Assembly (NCBI GenBank): GCA_032718475.1
Contig: JAUCBJ010000570.1
Span: forward strand, 1 to 64,000
DNA length: 64,000 bases
Origin: Nemertoderma westbladi
Lineage: Eukaryota > Xenacoelomorpha > Nemertodermatida > Nemertodermatidae
Direction of reading: 5' to 3'
Positions 11,125-22,917 of this stretch are shown here, in pieces. Every line of letters starts with the position of its first letter. Within the stretch, counting starts at the first letter, position 1. The notes beneath the pieces were generated by a model. The model worked only from the letters and a program-made list of their open reading frames with translations, did no database searches and was not told the DNA's origin. The position numbers were made by a program, and so were the translations under genes.

Positions 11125-12424
11125 GTAACAAATGGTAGTACTGAGTGTTGACTCAGATAGATATCGAACGAAAACGCAACAGTCTCCAGATTCCAACACA
11201 GAAATCAGAATGAATGGTCTGTTGTACTGACGTAACAGCTGCTGAATACGTGTCTACTATCTGACCATCCTGCCATCTACCGGCACCGGTTCGCCAATGT
11301 CAAAGTAGCCTACTCCATACTCAACGATTCTCAACGGTCTGATGGTTTCAAACTCGCAATTTCTACACAGCAAGAGAGGACGAAAAAACACACGCTAAGT
11401 ATAATCTACCGACTACCGGTTTATATAATTGTTGGGCAATTCAGCAATTTACTTGTTATAGTGTCAAGTGTAGCCTACCGTAGTCTTTAGTTTATTTTTT
11501 CGTTAGCTTTTTTGTTTCTCACTCACCCCGTTTAGCTTTACCTTCTCTTTCTTTGTTGGTGGTCTCTGTCATCACGAATCGGTCTTGGGGGCCGAAGACT
11601 TGATAGAGCCAGGACTCTCTATTGAACCATACAGATGTACAGGTTTGCAATAAGATAATATAGCCACGCAACGTTAGAGGGTTAGTAGGTACCGCTACGA
11701 CCACCCTAGTTTTCCAAGTGATAAACTAGGTCAATTGCCTGATTGTATTAGGCCTACTTTTTATGACCGAGGTCGGGTTCGAACCTCATACCTATATAAC
11801 TTTTAATTTTTTGGGTTTAAACATTTACTTGCTTAATTCTTTATACCGTATATGCCTTAGGTTGACTCTACTTTTTAGTAAAGGCACCATCGAAGCTATA
11901 TACTGACAGTAGGTACTGATATGTGATATATATATGAGTAATTTTTTGAAGCTATTTATTGATTATTTTTCGATTTGTTTTTTTTTGTTTTTGTCTTACA
12001 TTTTTCGCTTAATGTGACAGATATAGCCAAATCTCGATTGGTTTGGTTTGACGTTACAAAATTGTATCGTCTTGCAATATTTTATATTTAATACCGGTAT
12101 ATAGCATTATATGTATACCTGAATACCGGTATATATCCTTACTGGTACCGGTACTTGACTTAATATATATACCAATATTTTTACTTTTTGTAATACCGGT
12201 ACTTTAATTAATAATTCTGAATGGCAGGATTATTTTGATGGACTTTATAATACTTATATGTAGTATTATATTACTGAGTTAGAGTTATTTTTATTTCCAA
12301 ATTACAGGCTGCCAATTGCAGGGTTAAGTAAAGGGAAAATAATAAAGTGCGATTAAAAATTTATTAATATCAAAAAAAAAAAATACGATAAGATACCGTA
12401 CATTAAAGTGAGACTAAATTAGTC
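11125..12424 (+). other. BEL leader with putative primer-binding site
   Basis: Untranslated leader between the 5' LTR and gag. A primer-binding site should start a few bases after the LTR; TGGTAGTACTGAGTG at 11133 fits the required TGG start (pairing with tRNA CCA), but I cannot name the tRNA. The leader is long for this class and carries no supported ORF. Confidence 0.6.
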
Positions 12425-15400
12425 ATGTCTTTGCCCCATGCGTCTGTAGTTCGGACACCCACCGGCTCAGTTACTTTATCACCTACAACTGGGCCCCGAA
12501 TTATAGCGACTCCGACCTCATTGAATGATGTGGAGGCCTCGGAGATAACAATTGTTGGCGACCAGCCGACGTTATTACCAAATGAAATTAATCCCCCTAG
12601 CCGTGTGTGTATCAGAGGGACAGCAGTAGAGGATACAGTGAGTTTTGATCCACCACCACCAAGTGGCGAAGTTAATAAATTTACTGTAAGACCTCGTTCT
12701 TCCAGAACAGCATCCACCACAACCATGAATTCTATCGACATTGCTGCTATAAACCGTGGGTTAGGACAACTATACCGACATATGGATATTGGCATGTTGG
12801 AACTGGAACATCAAACCCAACAATCAGGTGAACACACGCCAGATATTAGCCGAAAAATGGACAAACTAGAAGGTAGGTGGAATAATATTCTAGAATTGTA
12901 TCAGAAACAGTGTTATTATTTCGAAAATATAGGAGGTAGTGTCGACGAACATCAGCAAGCTCGCAATAAATATGTAAGTTTAAGTGATCGGTATAAATTG
13001 CTAGTAGACAGGACGTCCATTTGTGAAGGAACCTCAATACAAGAGGCATCTTCGGTAAGTTCAAGGTTACGATCAGTTACCTATACACCAGTCACTTCGC
13101 TAACATGGGACAAGTATCCCATGACATTTTCATCCATTCCCAGGCCAAATATAGATCGTACTGTACTTCATACTGACAATGACATACTTAATGTCCTTTC
13201 TCCACATCGACTTAATGGTAGACCTAGACCCCATTCTACTGTAGAATATATCCCTGATATGGAAAATCGCTCTAGGCAAGGGAGTGTAGGAGGACAGTCT
13301 TCACAGCCCTCTGTTGTATCAAATTCTAGTTCCACTAGGTCATCTAGGATGAGGAGGATTGTTGATGGAAAAGCAGCAATCCTTGCCAAGCGGCAGGCTG
13401 CAGAAGCATTACGGCTTTCTCAGCAGATGGAATGGGAAAGGGTTCATGTCGAAAATGAGTTACTAATTGCTCAGGAGAATACACGCATTGAGGATGCTGA
13501 GCGGAAGGCCAAACGTTTTGCAGAAGATGTAAAACGTGCTGCAGAAGAAGATGCAATTCGAGCTAAGGAAGAAGCGGAGCGCATCCAGCAGGAAGCAAGA
13601 CAACGGATTCAGGAAAGCAAAAAAAAGAATGAAATCTATACTCGCATCCGCCAATTTGATGACCTCAGGGATCTGCAGCAAGCACAACATCAGCTTCAAG
13701 CAGAGGAGTATAGACAACAATTGGATATAGCAGAGTTGACTGCGATTGAAAGAGATACATCAGTAGACCTAGAAGCTCTAGCAATTCCATCAGTCCAATC
13801 CACTCCATTTTTAGATGAACTGGTACCTAACAAAATTGTGGGTGACCCTGACCACCCCATACAGGCATCCAACCCAGCTACCGGAATTGGACTAAGCAAT
13901 ACCAACTTAACTGCGAATCACCCTATTGCTGTGGTAGATCATCCTACTGTAGTCAGTCCTATAGCCGCCAACGTAACCCCTTCTCGCTCAGAGCAATTGA
14001 GTAAACAAAAACTCAAATTTGATCAAATACACAAACATATGGCCACTGATAGTGAAGAGGATTCCCCATCTGATTTACCACCTAACCATATTAAACCTCA
14101 AAAAACGATGATTTTCCACAGAGTAGTAGGGAAAAACAAGGTTTCCATGCCATCCATACCTGAGGACCACCCTGTGACTCAGCAGCAGTTGAGTGAAGTA
14201 TTAAACGGTGTAAAAAACTCAATAACTGAATTGTCTCGACATATGCCGACTCCTTTGTTTCCTAATAAGGACAGTAGTCTACCTCGGATGAACTCAGAGA
14301 CCCACCTAAGGGAACAAATATATTCCCAAAATCTGCCCAAACCCACCAAACCTAACAGGTCAACTAAAAGTTTTTCAATCCCACAGACTCCCTTACCAAA
14401 TCGATCATGTGTAGCTAGTGCCTATGGACCTTCACATTATCCACATGTGCGTAATGCATGTGATCAAGGAAAGGAATCGAATCCTAGATTACTTTCATCT
14501 CCTATAGTTATAGAAAAATTTAATGTACCAAGGGGACCTTGTGATAGTGCATTTTATGCCAGACCTCGTAGTACGCGCCAATGGGCTGAGACTCAACCAG
14601 TAAACTCACTAGTTAATGGGCAATATGAAGGGGACCATGGTCGTGAGTGGAGTAGGGACTCAGTTGGGGGGCAAACACCATACCGAGCAGGTGAGTATGA
14701 TAGGCAACCCCATAATCAACATGGTTACAGAGATCGAGGAGATCCAGACAGGGACTCTAGCCCACATAAACCTTCTGATGATGGTGACTCGTGTGACTGT
14801 GATGGTCACCAGAGTGACAACAAACCATATGTTTCTTCTAAATCTCGAAAAGGTCATTGTGGCCATCCCCAACCCCAACTAGGGACACCTTGTCACCATC
14901 CAACTTCTACCCAGCAGCATGCCCTGTTCGAAAAGTTAGCACTATCCTTGGAGGCTCCTAAACTGGACCCAACTCCGTTCACTGGAGATCCCAAGAAATT
15001 CTTAGGTTTTAAAAACCGTTTCATAACCCAAGTAGATGCTAAGGAAGTCCCTGATGATGTTAAATTACGTTACTTGATTACTTATGTACGGGGAGAACCA
15101 TTAGACATGATAGAACACTATGAGGGCATGGTTGATGGTTATGCACAAGCCTGGAGCACTTTAGAGAGACTGTATGGACAGCCGGCGAAGGTGATGAAAG
15201 CCGTAGTAGCTGATGTTACTCGTTGTAGGTATCCTGTGGCATCTCCCAAGGAGTTATTAAAATACTCACATGATGTTCGGCGGACAATGGATATACTTCA
15301 AAGCCTGAACTGTTATGCTTATGTCAATAACCCTGACTTCATTCAGCAGATCGCTTCAAACCTTTCGAATGTTATCAGGAACCGCTGGGCAACTCAGGTA

Positions 15401-18400
15401 CATGAATATCGAATGCGAAATGGTACTGACCCAGGTATGCCTGAACTTGTAGTTTTCCTTGACAGGGAAACCAGTATTGCAACCTGCCCTCTTTATGGGC
15501 CGCAAGCTGCTAGTGATATCTTGAAGTGCAAGATGGGAGACCGTTTTAAGGGTTTTTTTCCACGGCCATCTCCTGAATCGACTCCAACAAGCACTATGGA
15601 AAACTTCCATATCCATGACTCACCATCTGCCGATATCAATGTTACGGAACCTCCTTTAGGTGATGACAATTATAAAGGTGAGCAGGACTCTGAGTTAGAT
15701 GTGAATGCAATGGCAGCTGATTGTTTGCCTTGTCTATGTTGTAATGATAAACACCCACTGACCCAGTGCACACGTTTTCAGGGTTATGGTTCTGATGCTT
15801 GTTATGACTTTGTTATAGAACATAAATTGTGCACACTGTGTCTTAGGAAAGGTCACTGGAGGCGAAAGTGTCGCTCAAAATATAGGTGTAATTTAAACGG
15901 TTGTGGAAAACGCCATGCTAGAGTGTTACATCCAGAGCCCGGTAAAACAGAAGAAGAAACAGATGATCTGATCCGCAATTATTATGCTCTTCAGCGTGAC
16001 AGCCAATCAGAAACTTCAGTAAAGTTTAGTAAATTTATGGCTCCGATAAACAAGCCCGATCATAAGCTGTACAAGCAGGTTGCCGCCATGGCATCAAACC
16101 ATAATGTTCTGACCGAGGCCAAAGCTGTGTTTTTGCGTGTTGTTCCACTTGAAGTAAGTAGTCACACTACAGGGCGGAAACTCACTACCTTCGCTTTATT
16201 AGATGAAGGGTCAACAGGGACCTTCATAGACAAGGTAGTTGGACATTACTTAGGCATTGAGACACAATATGTTGATGTTTCGTTGAACACTATACTCACC
16301 CAGGGTGATGATAAGACAATAGAACAAGGAAGTTGCATAGTAAGATCTATAATGAAGGAAGGAAAAATCAATCTTTATCTCCATCATGTAATGCTTATGT
16401 CTGATTTTCATCTAAACTATGCTAGACCACAAAAATGGTCCATCGACGACCTTCCTTACTTAAAAAATATCAATCTCAAATACCCAGATGTGGACATTGA
16501 CCGTATATCGATGCTGATAGGAATAAATAATCCACAGGCACACAAAATCATTAGATCTGTCTGGGGACCTACACCCTATGATGAAGCGAACAACCCACAT
16601 GCCATTAAAACACCATTTGGTTGGACTTTAGTTGGGCCACTCATCAATGGGTTACCAAAAATACTTGTGACATCAGAAGATGACAAAAATGATCATATAA
16701 TGGAACAACAGCAACCAGATGTTGAATTTCATACTTGCACCGCAATACAAAGTTCATCTTACGATTTTGTCGAGCAGATGGAAGGTGCTCCTCAACCTTG
16801 TATATGGAATCTTAGTAAGGATACTGATGATGCTAAGTACCATTTTATAGATGACTCTCAAACCAATCTATATGCAGACAGGGGACTGGATAATGTTCCT
16901 ACGTCCAACACCATTTGTATAAATCACGTTGAGTGCTGTCCATGGAAAAGAGATAATTGTCCAGATGACATAGTTACACATAATGATTTGAAACGGTTTT
17001 GGGACTCTGAAGCCTATTCTTGCCCAACTGGAATAGCCACAAAGTCAGTGCAAGACCGTAAGTGTGAAAAAATTCTCCAAAACACGACAAAGCTAATTAA
17101 TGGCCACTACTATGTAGGAATGTTATGGATTGACCATGATAAACCTCTAATTAATAACAAATCCTTGGCAATTTCTCGACTTAGGTGGATTAAACGGAAG
17201 CTCTCAAAAATGCCTGCAGCTCACCAACAGTATCAGTCTATTTTTGATGACTATGAAGCTAAAGGTTATGCCAAAAAATTATCATTGGAAGAAAAAATGG
17301 CATTGAATGGTCCCAGGACTTATTATGTCCCAACCCATCCGGTATGGAACCCTAACAAACCTGGAAAACTCCGTGTGGTTAACAATGCTGCTTTAGAGTA
17401 CAAAGGGATGAGCCTGAACTCCAATTTGATGGAAGGGCCAAACTTCTATAACTCTATCATTGATGTTCTCCTCAATTTCCGATTACATCGTGTAGTATTT
17501 GCCTGTGATGTTGATGCAATGTTCCACCAGGTGCGGACATATGACTATGACTCACAATCGCAGAATATCATATGGTGGGAGGGTGACACTGAACCTGACA
17601 GCATGGTTGACTACACTGTGTATCAAATGCAGGTAGCTATATTCGGAGCTACAGACTCTCCATGTCGAGCAACCCATGGAATGAGAACAACAGCAGACGA
17701 CAACCGAGATAAGTTCCCCCCTGAAGTTATTACAGCCATCAAAGAACATTTCTATGTAGATGACGGACTTTCAGGAGCGGAGACAGTAGAACAAGCTGTG
17801 AAACTTGCACTGGGCGTTATCGATTGCCTTAGCCTGGGGGGTTTTAACCTTGCTAAATTTATATCAAATTCGAAGGACTTTCTTGAGTTCATTCCCCTTG
17901 AACGACGAGCTCAAGTGGATCTAGACCTGGCATTTGATGAACTTCCTGTTGCAAGAGCACTGGGGATAACGTGGTCACCTGAGACTGACACGTTTACATT
18001 TAAACCAATCACAAAACGACACTCTCCTACCAAACGTGGGTGTTTAGCTACAGTAGCTTCCATCTACGACCCTTTGGGACTAGTTGCCCCTGTTGTACTA
18101 CGAGGTAAGCAGTTCCTACAGAGATTGTGGGGACTTAACTTAGGATGGGACGAGATCCTAGACAAGGAGTTACTCGAAGATTGGAACTTGTGGTACCACC
18201 AACTCCAACTCTTGTCTCACCTCCACATTCAACGCCACTATTTTTTTGACCACCTTTCTAACCCGGATGATACATTGCAACTACATCATTTTTGTGATGC
18301 AAGTTTAATAGGATATGGCTGTATTTCATATATTCGAAAGATATCATCTCTTGGACTTATCACATGTTCCTTGATTTATGCAAAGACCAGGACAGCCCCT

Positions 18401-20482
18401 TTGAAACAAGTTCCAATTCCCAAATTGGAGTTACAAGCTGCAGTATTATTAACCCAGAGTCACAGACAGATTATCTCTAGCATTGGCCCACAGATACAAT
18501 CATCAAATGTTGTATGTTGGTCAGACTCAAAGGCAGTTTTATTTCAGCTGGCCAATGAGGCAAGACGGTTTGAAACATATGTCGCCAACCGAGTAGAGGA
18601 AATACGCCGCCATACCACACCTCAGCAATGGCGCCATATTCCTGGACATAAGAACCCCGCTGATATTGCTAGTCGCGGCTCCAACCCTTCTGACTTTGTA
18701 CAGACCTATCAGAATCCTTGGTTCAATGGACCACTATTTCTTGGACAACCTGAAACACGATGGGAAGAAACATTACAGATTAAGAATCCCATGGAACATG
18801 CTGATCCACCAGCTAACGCAGGTTTGAAGGCTAACAAGCCTAAAAAACTCACGAAGTCTAAGGTTATTGCCGCCACATATATTACCGAACCAAATAAAGC
18901 AATACACAATCTACTCCATCGTTTTAGTTCATTTGATTTATTAAAGCGTGTTATTGCTAGATTCCTTGTAAAAATAGAACATATACGTCGTAGAAGTTGT
19001 GAAATACGGGAACTTATAGATGGCAAACAGCTGTTTTATAAGTGCTGGATCCTAGCTGAAGCCAAAGCTCTAATTCTTTTACAATCTATGACATTTCGTG
19101 ATGTTATTGACTCTGTCGTTGCCAAGCGACAGCACTCACTCCCCCGAGCCTTTGCTATACTGAACCCCATTGTAGGAACAGATGGTTTATTACGCATGGG
19201 ATCCAGACTCGGTCTTTTGCAGACATCCTCTTATGACATGACGCATCCTATCATCTTACCAACCTCACATCACTTGACAACCGTAATAATAAGAGATGTA
19301 CACATCAATCATGGACACATGGGTGTGGACTATACGATTAACAAGATTAGACAGAAATACTGGGTGCCTGCCCTTAGAAGGTTAGTGAAAACAATTATTA
19401 AACATTGCATTCCGTGTAGAAAACGTTATGCCAAACCAGGACAACAGATGATGGCTCCTATTCCTATCGTGAGAACAATTGGCTACCTTCCGCCCTTTAC
19501 CAATCTTGGTGTAGACCTATTCGGTCCCTTATACGTAACCAGGGGACGCGGATCCGACAAACGTTTTGGTGTACTTCTCACATGCATGAGTTCTAGAGCT
19601 GTGGTGTTAGATTTATCACTTAACTACAGTGCAGACGCACTGCTGTGTGTGCTACGGCGTTTTATTTGTAACCACGCGGGAGTAGAGAACATTTACTCTG
19701 ATCAAGGGAGTCATTTCGGTGGTAGTGAAACTGAGTTGGATAGACTCGCTATAGAAGCCCAGGAAGCTGGAATACCTCACGATATCATTGGAAAGATCAC
19801 ATGGTTCTTCCAAACCCCTACGGCCAGTCATCATGGGGGCGTATGGGAAAGGTTAATTAAAACTACGAAAAATACCTTTCGTGCACTTATGGAAGAACGG
19901 CACTCCCAACACAAACTAGTTTCTGAGGAAGTATTGCGAACCACCATGGCTGAAGTTCAATACCTTATCAACAACAGGCCTCTCTGTTCCCTTAATGATG
20001 ACGTGACGTCAAACGAGGTATTGACCCCCAATCATCTCCTACTACGAAGGAAAACAACAGTACCGTCTTCAAATGAATTATTACACGAACTCTATGACGG
20101 ACACGAACTGCATTACAAGAAAATGTGGAGGAAGTCCCAATATCTAGCTAGCCAATACTGGCGTATATGGCGTGAAACCTATATACAAAATCTCATGACG
20201 CGACAGAAGTGGCTCAAACCACACCGTAACTTCAAAGTAGGAGACATAGTCTTAGTGATTAACCCCGACACAAAACGCCACAATTGGCAGGTAGGACGTG
20301 TTACTGAGGTCTTACCGAGTGCAGACGGACTAATTCGCACTGTGCACGTGAGAACAAAGACATCCGTGTTATGCCGCCCTATACAAAAAATATGTTTATT
20401 GGAAATGGCATTAGATGACTCTATGAAAAACATACCAGTAAATGACGACTCCCCTCACACTAAAAATTTGACTGGGGACTAA
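12425..20482 (+). CDS. BEL/Pao gag-pol polyprotein (2685 aa)
   Basis: Polyprotein for self-packaging, reverse transcription and integration. The start is the first ATG of a frame open for 8 kb. Order by residue: N-terminal extension (1-840) with a highly charged coiled coil at about 320-440; gag-related DUF1759 from about 844 (FTGDPKKFLGFKNRF); Cys/His knuckles from about 1101 (CLCCNDKHPLTQC, CTLCLRKGHWRRKC); A17-type aspartic protease at about 1258 (LLDEGSTGTFID); RT from about 1630 with CDVDAMFHQV and the catalytic FYVDDGLSG near 1775; RNase H with FCDASLIGYG near 1955; integrase zinc domain near 2294 (HINHGHMG, then CIPC) and core with GVDLFGPL near 2360, YSDQGSHFGG near 2425 and GGVWERLIK near 2472; DUF5641 at about 2560-2666. 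No stop or frameshift. The roughly 840-residue extension before DUF1759 looks long for BEL/Pao; its role is unknown. Confidence 0.97.
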   Translation: MSLPHASVVRTPTGSVTLSPTTGPRIIATPTSLNDVEASEITIVGDQPTLLPNEINPPSRVCIRGTAVEDTVSFDPPPPSGEVNKFTVRPRSSRTASTTTMNSIDIAAINRGLGQLYRHMDIGMLELEHQTQQSGEHTPDISRKMDKLEGRWNNILELYQKQCYYFENIGGSVDEHQQARNKYVSLSDRYKLLVDRTSICEGTSIQEASSVSSRLRSVTYTPVTSLTWDKYPMTFSSIPRPNIDRTVLHTDNDILNVLSPHRLNGRPRPHSTVEYIPDMENRSRQGSVGGQSSQPSVVSNSSSTRSSRMRRIVDGKAAILAKRQAAEALRLSQQMEWERVHVENELLIAQENTRIEDAERKAKRFAEDVKRAAEEDAIRAKEEAERIQQEARQRIQESKKKNEIYTRIRQFDDLRDLQQAQHQLQAEEYRQQLDIAELTAIERDTSVDLEALAIPSVQSTPFLDELVPNKIVGDPDHPIQASNPATGIGLSNTNLTANHPIAVVDHPTVVSPIAANVTPSRSEQLSKQKLKFDQIHKHMATDSEEDSPSDLPPNHIKPQKTMIFHRVVGKNKVSMPSIPEDHPVTQQQLSEVLNGVKNSITELSRHMPTPLFPNKDSSLPRMNSETHLREQIYSQNLPKPTKPNRSTKSFSIPQTPLPNRSCVASAYGPSHYPHVRNACDQGKESNPRLLSSPIVIEKFNVPRGPCDSAFYARPRSTRQWAETQPVNSLVNGQYEGDHGREWSRDSVGGQTPYRAGEYDRQPHNQHGYRDRGDPDRDSSPHKPSDDGDSCDCDGHQSDNKPYVSSKSRKGHCGHPQPQLGTPCHHPTSTQQHALFEKLALSLEAPKLDPTPFTGDPKKFLGFKNRFITQVDAKEVPDDVKLRYLITYVRGEPLDMIEHYEGMVDGYAQAWSTLERLYGQPAKVMKAVVADVTRCRYPVASPKELLKYSHDVRRTMDILQSLNCYAYVNNPDFIQQIASNLSNVIRNRWATQVHEYRMRNGTDPGMPELVVFLDRETSIATCPLYGPQAASDILKCKMGDRFKGFFPRPSPESTPTSTMENFHIHDSPSADINVTEPPLGDDNYKGEQDSELDVNAMAADCLPCLCCNDKHPLTQCTRFQGYGSDACYDFVIEHKLCTLCLRKGHWRRKCRSKYRCNLNGCGKRHARVLHPEPGKTEEETDDLIRNYYALQRDSQSETSVKFSKFMAPINKPDHKLYKQVAAMASNHNVLTEAKAVFLRVVPLEVSSHTTGRKLTTFALLDEGSTGTFIDKVVGHYLGIETQYVDVSLNTILTQGDDKTIEQGSCIVRSIMKEGKINLYLHHVMLMSDFHLNYARPQKWSIDDLPYLKNINLKYPDVDIDRISMLIGINNPQAHKIIRSVWGPTPYDEANNPHAIKTPFGWTLVGPLINGLPKILVTSEDDKNDHIMEQQQPDVEFHTCTAIQSSSYDFVEQMEGAPQPCIWNLSKDTDDAKYHFIDDSQTNLYADRGLDNVPTSNTICINHVECCPWKRDNCPDDIVTHNDLKRFWDSEAYSCPTGIATKSVQDRKCEKILQNTTKLINGHYYVGMLWIDHDKPLINNKSLAISRLRWIKRKLSKMPAAHQQYQSIFDDYEAKGYAKKLSLEEKMALNGPRTYYVPTHPVWNPNKPGKLRVVNNAALEYKGMSLNSNLMEGPNFYNSIIDVLLNFRLHRVVFACDVDAMFHQVRTYDYDSQSQNIIWWEGDTEPDSMVDYTVYQMQVAIFGATDSPCRATHGMRTTADDNRDKFPPEVITAIKEHFYVDDGLSGAETVEQAVKLALGVIDCLSLGGFNLAKFISNSKDFLEFIPLERRAQVDLDLAFDELPVARALGITWSPETDTFTFKPITKRHSPTKRGCLATVASIYDPLGLVAPVVLRGKQFLQRLWGLNLGWDEILDKELLEDWNLWYHQLQLLSHLHIQRHYFFDHLSNPDDTLQLHHFCDASLIGYGCISYIRKISSLGLITCSLIYAKTRTAPLKQVPIPKLELQAAVLLTQSHRQIISSIGPQIQSSNVVCWSDSKAVLFQLANEARRFETYVANRVEEIRRHTTPQQWRHIPGHKNPADIASRGSNPSDFVQTYQNPWFNGPLFLGQPETRWEETLQIKNPMEHADPPANAGLKANKPKKLTKSKVIAATYITEPNKAIHNLLHRFSSFDLLKRVIARFLVKIEHIRRRSCEIRELIDGKQLFYKCWILAEAKALILLQSMTFRDVIDSVVAKRQHSLPRAFAILNPIVGTDGLLRMGSRLGLLQTSSYDMTHPIILPTSHHLTTVIIRDVHINHGHMGVDYTINKIRQKYWVPALRRLVKTIIKHCIPCRKRYAKPGQQMMAPIPIVRTIGYLPPFTNLGVDLFGPLYVTRGRGSDKRFGVLLTCMSSRAVVLDLSLNYSADALLCVLRRFICNHAGVENIYSDQGSHFGGSETELDRLAIEAQEAGIPHDIIGKITWFFQTPTASHHGGVWERLIKTTKNTFRALMEERHSQHKLVSEEVLRTTMAEVQYLINNRPLCSLNDDVTSNEVLTPNHLLLRRKTTVPSSNELLHELYDGHELHYKKMWRKSQYLASQYWRIWRETYIQNLMTRQKWLKPHRNFKVGDIVLVINPDTKRHNWQVGRVTEVLPSADGLIRTVHVRTKTSVLCRPIQKICLLEMALDDSMKNIPVNDDSPHTKNLTGD

Positions 20483-21600
20483 TAATATTACAAATTAGTA
20501 AATATGAAAGTCAAATTTCAGTGTTATTTTATTCCAATGTTGATTTACATTTTGGTAAGTCAGTTGTAAAAACTTAATAATAATTTGATTGGAAGGTTTG
20601 TTTTCAATAATTAAAATATCTCAAAACCATGTCTGTCAAAACCATATTTGCTTATATAGAGCTAGTTTTTGCCTATAAGCAAACCAGGAAGATGTGACTA
20701 GATTTTACAAAATAATAATATTCCACCAAATTATTATTAAGTGAAGTAAAGAATATGTGTTAACTATTGTGTTAACAAAATAAGACTATTTATTTAGATA
20801 TCTCTTTGAATTCTCTTTGGTGAGTATAAAGTTCAAACCATCTTCCATACATGGAACGTCCAACAACACCAGGTTAGCTAATCCGAACTGGACGCCATAT
20901 TTTCGTGTTTCGCAATGGCTATTGCGTCGATGTATGAACTCCTCAACAATACGTTGCCTGGTCAATAAATTATATAATATTATCGCTCTGTCCTGTCGGA
21001 TGGAATGTACGAACTACAGACAGAGTGGAAAAAATTAAAATATAAGTGCGGAATATTTAAATAAAATCGCACGGGATTCGAGTGAAGTATATTAATAATC
21101 ATGAACCGCCTGAAATTGCTTCATCATCAAAACAATAAAATTGCACAATTACGTAAGTTGCTTTCGAGCAATTGGTAACCTAATAATTATTTGGTATAAC
21201 CTTTGTGCATATTTATTTTTATAAACACAACATTCCCGTAACACCTTACCACCCTGGTGTGTGACTATTAATTATAAACTGAAAGAAAATTGTACATATA
21301 TGCCTCAACTTTCAAGTGTTTTGTGTAGTCATTTTTGCATAATGGTGAGTTATTTTTTCGTATTTGTGTAGTTATAAAGAAAATGAAGTATTTAAGTTTG
21401 TTGTATTACTAACTAATAGGAAGTTATGTACGTACAGATAGCAATATTTTTTTTAAACTGAAACTTTTCACGCTTCAGGTGCCTTTACTTATATTCCAAG
21501 TGCAATTTATAGAGTATCAATATGTTATTTTGTGAAAGATATTTCCCATTTATTTATGTATGTAATTTTTTTCAACACCGTAAAAAAAAAATTAGGGGAC
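20483..21600 (+). other. BEL 3' untranslated region and polypurine tract
   Basis: About 1.1 kb of AT-rich DNA between the pol stop and the 3' LTR. It ends in AAAAAAAAATTAGGGGAC, a good plus-strand priming tract. The 73-codon ORF at 20817 has no membrane or signal features, so there is no evidence for env. Confidence 0.85.
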
Positions 21601-21985
21601 TGTATTCGAATCGATATACTTTTAGCATTTAGGACCTAATTATTGTTAACCCTCTTTTTTCTTTATCAGTAAAAGCCGTACCGGTAACAAGATTCATTGT
21701 TGCATTCTAAATATAGCAATCAGCCCTATGTGTAGAAGTTGTTTGTTTCCGTACCGGTAAAGTACCTATCTATATATATGGTGCCCTAACTTCACCATTT
21801 GTTACGAGATTCCGTTAACTGTTTATCTGTTTATTGAGATTATTATTATATTATTATGTATTAACAACCTAATTTCTCTTCAACGAAATCTCCGTTAACA
21901 TCTTGGCTTTACAGCTTTAGTCAATTCAGCAATACGTCGACATTCAGATTAGGGAACCTCCGGTTTATGCCCGGTTATGCATACA
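21601..21985 (+). repeat. 3' LTR of the BEL element
   Basis: 385 bp, TG to CA, matching the 5' LTR along its whole length by eye. It is followed by the GTTTC target duplication. Confidence 0.95.
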
Positions 21986-21990
21986 GTTTC
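21986..21990. repeat. BEL element target site duplication, right copy
   Basis: GTTTC, the partner of 10735-10739. Confidence 0.9.
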
Positions 21991-22913
21991 CTAATATCCA
22001 CGATTTTTCTCTAGAAAAATTGCTTGAAAAATGCTACCTATGACTTTTTTTTATAAAATATTTCAAATATAAATTGTTAGAATTATTTAACATAAAAAGC
22101 ATACATGATTTTTATATTATTTGGTACGGGCCTAGCCATATCAAATTTGTTTCATGATAATATAATAATCGTAGTTTACGGTGGTGGGGAATGCCTCATA
22201 GTATATGATGACATGGTGGTGAGTCAAAGGAGCTATTAAGTTTTTATTTGTCTCATCTGAAAGAGGACATAATTTTAGTTAGGGACAATGGACTAAAAAA
22301 CCAAATATTTTTTGATGATATTAAACGTCAAACGTCATATTAAACTTTGTTACTTCTTTGAAACAAAAATTAACGTCGTTCCATAATCAGTTTTAATTTT
22401 ATGTTTCGTAGTACTTTAAATTACGTAATACTTTAAGCATAACATTTGAACGTAACACTTTAAGACCTTAAAAGCTTATAAGTTATTTAGCTAATGTTAA
22501 TAGTTCAAATGACTTTTAACGCCAAAATCTGGTTACAAAACAGCAAACAGGAAACACTAATTTAAATTTATGTGCAGCCGCCAACATTTTTACTATCTGC
22601 AAAATGCAAAGTTAATCAAATACTAAGTGTAATTTAAGGATTCTTTTCTATGATCTCTGTAATTGGATTGGATGGTGCTACTACTACTGCAGTAGTAACT
22701 ATAGGCCTACATTGGTACATGTATGGTACTTACAGTGTTATACCACCGCACCAAAAGCCCTACACAATAAGTTAATTACTTGGAGGAATAAAATATAACA
22801 CAATCGGATACAGCATTATGCATTCACAAAAGGTAATTGAGGTTTGGTGACAGCTACATGGCATTCTAATTGTAAACGGAAAGCTATTATTGCGTTGATG
22901 TTTAACAATTGGG
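21991..22913. other. AT-rich non-coding DNA
   Basis: No supported gene, repeat or element between the BEL insertion and the 24-bp minisatellite, apart from one TAGGCCTA palindrome at 22702. Confidence 0.5.
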
Positions 22914-22917
22914 GTTA

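Larger units (their letters stand above)
10740..21985 (+). mobile_element. Complete BEL/Pao LTR retrotransposon (11.2 kb)
   Basis: LTR (10740-11124), 1.3 kb leader, one gag-pol ORF (12425-20482), 1.1 kb 3' untranslated part, purine-rich tract and LTR (21601-21985), flanked by GTTTC on both sides. The domain order in the ORF (gag-like DUF1759, zinc knuckles, aspartic protease, RT, RNase H, integrase, DUF5641) is that of BEL/Pao. The LTRs look identical by eye and the ORF is unbroken, so the insertion is recent and may still be competent. There is no credible envelope ORF after pol. Confidence 0.97.

Noticed and set aside
11767-11790. tRNA gene in the BEL leader (GGTTCGAACC)
   Set aside because: Only a box B-like string; no box A or cloverleaf could be found around it.
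20817-21038. Envelope gene of the BEL element
   Set aside because: Only 73 codons, with no signal peptide, membrane segment or furin-like site.
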